A stretch of 64,000 bases of DNA from Hyalella azteca (Eukaryota; Arthropoda; Malacostraca; Amphipoda; Hyalellidae). Position numbers and translations under genes: made by a program. Positions 37,301 through 46,300 of this stretch are shown in pieces. Where the stretch lies: contig NW_025944175.1 in assembly GCF_000764305.2 (NCBI RefSeq), forward strand, positions 186,001 to 250,000, given 5' to 3'. The notes under the pieces were generated by a model that saw only the letters and a list, made by a program, of their open reading frames with translations, had not been told where the DNA came from and searched no databases. Within the stretch, counting starts at the first letter, position 1, and each line of letters opens with the position of its first letter.

Positions 37301-40300
37301 AATATAACTCAATGATTGCATTATAACTATGAAAATAAGACTGAACGAAATATTCGTGGATGATTGGAAAGAATGAGGAACGTCTTAGTGAAAGTTCGAT
37401 GAAATAAACATTTTTTTGAAAATGTCTCGTAGATCATATTTACCTGGCCATACATTCCAGAATGAAAACAATAATAGACAACAAAGACGTTTTTCTATTT
37501 TTGTATCACTGAGGAAATTTCAAGGAATTGTAAATGGGTATTGATCGTGTGCCTAATAATTCAGAAACGAAACTTAGTCGGCCTCGTAAATAAATTAACT
37601 CCCCCCCCCCTCTGAAGGTGAAATCAATTAAGAAGTTTAAATTATACACATTAGACAACGGTGTTTTTGATGCATTCAATCTCTCAAAATAACTGTACAC
37701 ATTTTTATCTCTGTGATAAAGGTCATTCGTGCTAGAAGGATTACAGGTCGTTATGTATTCAGAGCTGACTATGCCTCTTTGCATGCAATAGTATTGCAGA
37801 CACGTGCATTTAAGTTTTGCTCACTTGTCAAGCTACAGTTCGTGGTAATGACAGATGGTAACGGAGTCAGCACAGCTACAATTAATTTCCATTATAATCC
37901 CACTACTACATAATTCATTTTTCAATCTTATGTTTCGCGTTGAATTTGATTCAGTAATTGTAAGTCAGACAAATAATGCTAGAATTCAGGGAAATAATTG
38001 ATCGATTGATTTAGAAATTTGGTCATGGCTGATTGATGAAAGGATTCTTTAATGAAGCTTCGTTTTTGTGCAGGCGTGCGCAGGTTGATTGTTTGATGAT
38101 ACTATATTTACGGAGACCATTACCCGCAACTTTACACAGGACGCCGAGCGCGGACCTTACTTTTTCTATTGTTTTCAAAGAATTAGAAGGCCACGAATAA
38201 GAAAATTATTACATTACACGCCATTACATTCAGCCGAAGCTCCTCTCCGACTGGTGAATAATTTGCGCCCTCCAAACAGCCGACAATTTATCTTTTTGGC
38301 ATTTGAAATTCGAAAGAATCCACACAAGTTTGAAAATAGCCGCTGTCTTTTTACGAAAAATATTGAAATTTGCATTGACCAGTTAGTAGGAATAATATTT
38401 TACTTATCAATTCCCCCTTGGAATAGATAAGTATAATACTTGTAAAGGAGCAATGTGACACTTTTTGGATCGAATAACCGTTCTTTATTGCCCTTTAATG
38501 GAATGATGTGCATGGCTCCAAACGAATAACCGTTCATTATTACCCTATTTTAATATTATGTCATGAGTACCATCGAATAACAGTTCTTTATAGCCCTCTA
38601 TTGAAATTATGACATGCCTCCTATCGATTAACCGTTCTGTAAAGTTTTCTACTTGAGAGATTGGCAGGTCTAGATTTTTTTCTTCTGTGATACTTAAGCT
38701 GAACCATTTTCTTAGTTTTTTTTTCTATCGATTATCGTGTTTGCTCCGGCTTTCAATAAATCTTCTAATCGTTCTAGTCTGCAATATCACTTCCGCAATT
38801 TTATTATTCGTAATGAGAAGATTGGTTGAATGTCAGGTTGAATGTCAGGTTGTTTGTTCATGTGATTCACGCCTACCTTGGTACTGTAGATTGTCGTTTT
38901 CTGTTAACATGAACAGATATCGTCTAAACTTGTTCGCATCTCATATAGCATTTGAGTATTTTTTTGCTAAATTATTTTCATGTATTTGCACAACGTGCTT
39001 CAAACTTTTTCCAGTCGTTTTTCAACATGTTGCATGGAGTTTCAATACATCTCGCACACATTTTACACATGCACGCTACATTTCTATCCATTGGTTACAC
39101 ATTCATTTTTGTGTTTACTTCCTATATATTTTCTCACATTCTTCTACATCCATTTCTTATATTGCTTTCTTACATAAATTTGCCCTACATTCATTCATGT
39201 GTGCATTTCTTATATATTTTTCTTACATTCTACTGCAGTTACACGCATTCTTGGTACAGATAAACATAATGTTAACACATTTTTCTTCTCAATTCCATGA
39301 TTCTCAATATTCTCTAGTTTTCGTCCATTTTTGTTTTATTATCAATAATTTCCCAAACATATCGAGCGAATATCTCAGACGCTGTCCACGATTTTTTTTA
39401 ATGCGAAATTTAAATTTGATTGGAAATTTAGATTCAATTTAAATTCTAATCAACCGAAATTTATTATGAATTTAAATTTGTAAAAACGAATTGAGCTAAA
39501 ATTTAACATCTTTTCAATGGAAATATAATTGAGCTTTAATTTGATTCATTTAATTTCAGCTTAGGTATCCATCGGGCGGCTGAAAAGGCCGCGATAAAGC
39601 GATCTCTCGATGAAGATCTAATCTCAATGAAGCTTTGACTTAAAGATTAACTTACAAGTATTGGAAACAGTCTTTAAAAATTAACAAATTATCTGTAAAA
39701 CATTTTATTCAGTTTTGCATCATCTTCGAACATTTACTAGTCAAATCACGTACTTAAAATCGTTTTTAATCTTAAGCGTGACGGCGCTGCTGTGCGTGGT
39801 GGCACTCACATTTAATCCTGAGCGTGACGGCGCTGCTGTGCGTGGCGGCACTCACATTTAATCCTGAGCGTGACGGCGCTGCTGTGCGTGGTGACACTCA
39901 CATTTAATCGTGAGCGTGACGGCGCTGCTGTGCGTGGTGCCCACAGGGTTGCGGGCAGAGCAGCTGTAGTCGCCAGACCTGCTCCTGTTGACGCGCTGTA
40001 GGACCAGAGACTGTCCTGCCAGGATCACGCCTGACGACACATCCTGCACCTGCTCCTCTGCCTGCGGTACAGCAAGATAAGTGTTATAAATCATCATAAT
40101 TGGTTTATTTAAAAAAATAACTCGTTTAAATAAACTCCAAACTTGATGCCATTAGATATTATTCAAATTCGATGGTACACGAAGGATCCTCTGCTTATGG
40201 TCATGCACCTGGTAGTTAGACGGTTATATTTTAAAATGAATTTGTAGCTTATGACCGACCCAGTAACTTATACCACAACTTGCTTGATCGGCTTGGTACA

Positions 40301-43300
40301 ATCTCAAAACCTCATATTCGACCCTCATGCCCGACCCAGTCACTCATCACAATACTGCCATGATCCTCGGTACAGTGGCTTCAGCACGTTTGATCCACAC
40401 AGTCGTGAGTTGCAGGAACTGGCCTCACTTGCGATTGGCAGTTTGGTAGATCCTATTGCCTTGAATTTCAGTTGATAATTTCAGTTTCCGGAAGTCTTTG
40501 ACTTTTACAACCACGTTTATTACAAGTCCAGTATTAATTTGAACGTCGTAAGATAGAAATAGTTCAATAAAAAGTTCAAAGCGTATCGAATTAAATTTTT
40601 TACGTAGATAACCAATATTAATTATTATTTCTTGAATCTAAGAACGTTGCCTTACTTGTTCAGGAAATTTTATTGGAGTTTTGTATAAAGAATTATGAAC
40701 CCGCAAATACCGTAATTAATCCGGGACTGCAATCATGCGAGGCTCACAACCTTCTATTCAAAATGTTTTAAAAACGTTTTTCGCCTTAAATAATTTATTT
40801 CAATAACGAGCAGATAGATTCTCCGTTTTACTGCCACAAAGGCATAGCTTCATCATACGAATTTTTTGCAAATGGAACCAATTTATCTCAAGTTGTCATT
40901 ATGGTAATATCAATTCTACATAAATAATTTAAGAGTACCTTTTCGCATTGCCAATTTTTACCATTGGTAATAATAATATATGATAATATATACATTGTTG
41001 TATATGAAACGTAAAAAATGCGATTATTTACCGAAGCGTTACTTGAATTTAAGAACCGGAAGCTGATCTTCTGATCCTTTGCCGCGGTAGAAGTGCGGCC
41101 TGACTTCCTGCGAAGATTCTGAACTTGTCTTTTTTGCTTTCTTCTTTGTTATTTTCAGACGCGGCAAAGTCTTCGAGTCGGTGAACTCAATTGCTTGATG
41201 GTTCCGCCACTACGGGCATCATAGCGGCATCACTTCTTTATGCCACTGATCACTAGTATTACCAACCACATAACAGTGCCCTAACGTCCTAGTGAAACGA
41301 CTCGTCACTAGGACGTTCTCCCTCAACGCATAATAATAATAATAATAGCGGTTTCAGCGTTTATTAGGCCATAAGCCTGTCGTTGATTCTTAACATCGCA
41401 AAACATCCACAGCTTGTTGCGGTCTCGAACTCGCAACTTACTGCTCCAATTCTGCTGTGCCCAACCGCCCGGCCTCCTCGCCGATTTTGACCAGAAACTG
41501 GCGCACAGAGCTGGGATCGAACCCGCACCTCTCTGCTCCAATCTTGGTACTCTGAACTGTAACCACTGAACCACCTTGCCTAACCCCTCATAACGCATAA
41601 CCCCTCACCTCGTGGTACCACGCGACGTGCGTGACGGGCGGGTTGCCCTCGACGTGGCAGTTGAAGTACACGTCGTTGCCCTCCCTGATACTCGTCAGAG
41701 ACAGCGAGCGACCGAGGCTCGCTCGTACCACCGGCGCGTCTGTCGCGTATACAACGAAAGAGTTTAACATTTGCAAGCAAGTTTGCAGCTTGTTTCCCGA
41801 TAATAGAATTATCATGGAAGACATTTATTTACTCCAAAATATTAATATGTTTCGCACCCTGCATAATTAGCATCACTCACACATCACGGTGATTGTGGTG
41901 GTGTTGAGCAGAGGGTGACGGGGCAGGGCGGGATTGACAGCCTGGCAGGATATGACGGCTCCGTTGTCCTCCTTCGTCAGGTTCAGCGTCAGCAGTGACG
42001 ACACTGCGTCGCCATACTGAGCCCGCTAATAGGGTAGGTACTAATTATCTTATTCGTAGTTAGTTAAATTAACAGAGCTGGGCAGCGCCACTTTGAAATG
42101 TAGCGCGCGCTACCGCTACACCAACTAGATTGTAGCGAGCGCTACCGCTACCGCTACAGTAAAATGTAGCGCCGCTAAAAGGGCCAAAACTATTGGAAAT
42201 CTCTAAATATTTATTGTTCTGCTATTGAGATTTACTCATAAACATTTACTGATAATAAAACCTTTTCCAAACGTATCAATGCAACTTTAATGCAATTAAC
42301 CTAACCGAACTAGTATGGGTTAGATACAGTAAATAAAAGTTAGTTATTTTTATGTTTTACCTTCCCTACATGGATGTCTACTTTAATCTACCAATTTAAA
42401 AAAATTATCCACATATACATATAAAAATCAGTGGACTATGTTTGAGATTGGTAGATTAAAGTAGACATCCATGTAGGGAAGGTGAAACATAAAAATAACT
42501 GTGTAAAAATATCTGTAAGCAAAGTGAAACATGAAAAAATACCTGTTAGTGGTAACTGGTAACGAACATTACTGGTTTTCGAACATTTCATTTCCGTAAA
42601 ATAAATTTTTCAGACTTTTCATTTGATTCAAACAAATACGTCAGACATTTCATTTCATTCAAATAAATATTAATGACATTTAATTTGATTCAAATAAATT
42701 GTTCAGACATTTCATTTTCTTTAAATAAATTTTTCAGACTATTCATTTAATTCAAATAAATACGTCAGAAATTCCATTTCATTCAAAAAAATATTTCAGA
42801 CATTTCATTTGATTCAAATAAATATTTCAGACATTTCATTTCATTCAAATAAATATTTCAGACATTTCATTTCATTCAAATAAATTGTTCAGACATTTCA
42901 TTTCATTCAAATAAATTTTTCAGACTATTCATTTCATTCAAATAAATACATCAGACATTTCATTTCATTCAATAAAATTTTTCAGACATTTCATTTCATT
43001 AAAACAAATTTTTTCAGACTTTTCATTTCATTAAAATAAATATTTCAGACATTTCATTTCATTCAATTAAAATTTTCAGACTTTTCATATCATTCAAATA
43101 AATATTTCAGACATTTCATTTCATTTGAAAAAATATTTCAGACATTTCATTTCATTTAATTAAATATTTCAGATATTTCATTTCATTCAAATAAACATTT
43201 CAGACATTTCGTTCAATTCAAATAAATATTTCAAACATTTCATTTCAATCAAAAAACTATTTCAGACATTTCATTTCATTAAAAAAAATATTTCAGACAT

Positions 43301-46300
43301 TTCATTTCATTCAAATAAATATTTCAGACATTTCATTCATTTCAAATAAATATTTCAGACTTTTCATTAGCCAAGACTCACCTGTCCCTGCAGCGCCTGT
43401 CCCCTCACGAGCCACGACAGCGCTGCCGGGGGCTCGGACCCCTCACTGGTGCACCTCAGCGTGACCACCTCACCCGCCCCTCCCTGCACTGGCCCCGTGA
43501 TCACCACGCGCGTGGGCAACACTGCAACGTAGTGATGTGTTTGGGTAATTATAGAGGCTAGGTTGACAACATCACAACGTAGTGACGTTAAGGGTGATGA
43601 GGGGGAATGTGATTCTTACACATGTATAATCGGCCATAACTTCGTGAAGTAGAAATTATCGATATTGCGTACCAACTGCTCAGAATTATGTGTCGTTTGA
43701 TGTTGATGGAAAGAACATGAAGTCGTGCTCCTTAGTATGATGAAATCATGATGTCGGGTTCTTTAGTAATTTATTTTCTATAACGATTCCATCACTCAAC
43801 ACTATGCTTCTGCTCCGATCTTGACTGCTACGCTCGAACCAAACTTATAGGCTTGTCCTATCATTACTTAGCGAATTGACCGCAGCTTATATCCTAAGAT
43901 TGCTAAAAACGCTCATTGTCATAAGTATAACCTCATTTTGATTGGAATTTTCATCAAGATGTCATTATCATCATAAATTGCGATAACCTAGTTACTCGAA
44001 TACCATAAACCCTACAACATTTATAATTTAATGACTCCGGCTATAGGTATCGGTCTATTAAAAGCTTGGTAAGATAAATACAGCCAATAACGTTTATCTC
44101 AACAAGACGCTTAACCTATTCCTACAATATTGTCATAAACTATCACTGGATTCAACTATGAATAAATAGAAATTGCGTCATCTTTGACTGGTAACGTTCA
44201 TTCTAAGAAACGGAGACCTATTCTTCTGAACACGAGCATGGGTGAAAATTAGTGTCCTGACGATGCAAACCATGACGACCTCCGAGACCGATGCAAACCA
44301 TGACGACCTCGGCTCACGCGTTATTTGATCATAGTTCAGCAAGTTAAATTGTGACCGCCATACGGAGGTCAAAATTCTTGCCCTCCGCTGAATTTTAATC
44401 AAAGTAGTTTAAATCTGACTATAGGACTCGCAAAAATTTGTACCTTAATCCAGCAAACATTCAACCGCAACATTTCAATTTAGACAACTTTGGACAATTT
44501 TATTCGATAATGACATGACGTAACTGGGGTGAACATAACGAACGGTAGAAAAGTATCAACAACGCTCATTATTATTAACGCGAACAGTATGTTCTATCCG
44601 ATGTCTGTCATCCGATGTCTGTCATCCGACGTCTGTCATCCGACGTCTGGAGTCTGCTACTAGCGTGGAACCTACCCTGGGACTGGCTTGCGCTCTTGAT
44701 AGTGAAGGTGAGCCATATGACTTGTCATAGTTCTTGGCTCATGATCGAGGGGTGCGTGCTGCTGTTCTTGTAATCCTAAAAGAACCTTACATCCGTTAAA
44801 ACTTCTATAACTGATAACTTACCTACAACTGGTAACTTGATTATAACTATTACCTTATAACTATTACCTTTTAACTATAACTTATATTTAAAATTGCATT
44901 CCTGTCTTATTCCCCCAGCTTCCTATCTTTGGACTGCACGGATGCGACACGGACCTCGTTCGAGCGGGGACCATAATCATATTCTCCGGTTTTCAACATT
45001 TGTATGCTAGTTTTTGTTCCTTATTAAATAAATTTGTTGTATTTTCGATGATTCGATTCATATGTTTTCTTGGCCCTTCGCGTTTTTGTTCGCTGCTTAC
45101 GAATGACGTCGAGGACGAAGGTGAGTGTGAGGGGAGCGACGAGGTCTGAGTTGGACGCCAGACAAGTGAGCGTCGAGTTGCGCCAGTCGCGCGTGAGTTG
45201 CTCGATCGTCAATGTGTTCTTCGTCTCCCCCTCGTCCCCTGCCTCGTAGCTCTCGTCAAGAGTCACGTCACCGTCCCTTATCCACGTCAGGGACGGCGGT
45301 GGGTCTCCTGATATGAATTATCAATAATTTCATCATGACTGGTAAATTTGAAAATAAAATTTCTCTACATTCCAAATAACAAACCATTGATGAAACAGGT
45401 TTCACATTGAATTAAAGCACTAGCGAATAAATTGCTTATAAATTGAATAAAGCTTATCGAATAAATATTTATTCTGCGTAAGGTGAGAAGTGAAAATAGG
45501 TTTCACCCTCAAAGGTCAAACGCAGTCATTCAGTTGACAAATCTGATCTAAAAATTTAGTACTAAAACTAATTTTTAAGTTTGTATTTGTTAAAACTAAG
45601 TAATAAATTCGAGAATTAAGTGAAAATCATTAACTATAATAGCTTATGAAACAAAATGCAAGCACAGTTATGCTATAGCTACGAGTGAACTGACCGCCTA
45701 CGGCCGTGCAGGCGAGGCTGACGGGGGCGTTCTCAGTGTAGGGGCCCAGCCTGCCCTGACGGGGGGCGAGACCGCCCCCATCCAGCACCGAGAGTCTCAC
45801 GGGGGGCTCTGGGCGGGGAGTATGGGGGGTATAAGAAATGGTCATTAAGACAAATAATGATTAAATACAAAATTACAAGACGTGTGATTGAAATTTGGAT
45901 TGAAAACATCCAAATGCATTGCCAAAAAAACATTAGTTTTTATTCAGTTATGGTGAAACTGAAAAATATCACCAGTTTTTATTCAGATAACTTTGAATTG
46001 CTAACAATTACTGGGCAGAAATGTATAAAATAATTCATTTTTAGAATGAATGGTGCTATTTAACAGAAGGTGAATTGTCGAACTATAAATTATATCTTGA
46101 GGAAAAAAATACCGAACTCTAAAATGTTTTAAAGTTTGGCTGCTTTGTTTACAAAATAAAAATAAGAAGTGAAGTTGCCCGTAATAAATACGAAATGTTC
46201 ACATAAAACGCAAGCTGACCTATAACTGTGAGGTTAACAAAGTTGGTGTGCGACGGTGACCTGTAGAAGTCAACTCTGCACTCGTAAAGGCCCGCGGAAA

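Noticed and set aside
38687..39442. 251-codon plus-strand ORF, the longest non-array frame
   Set aside because: Pyrimidine-rich, low-complexity sequence giving repetitive Phe/His/Ser/Ile peptide; antisense to an intron; no family resemblance.
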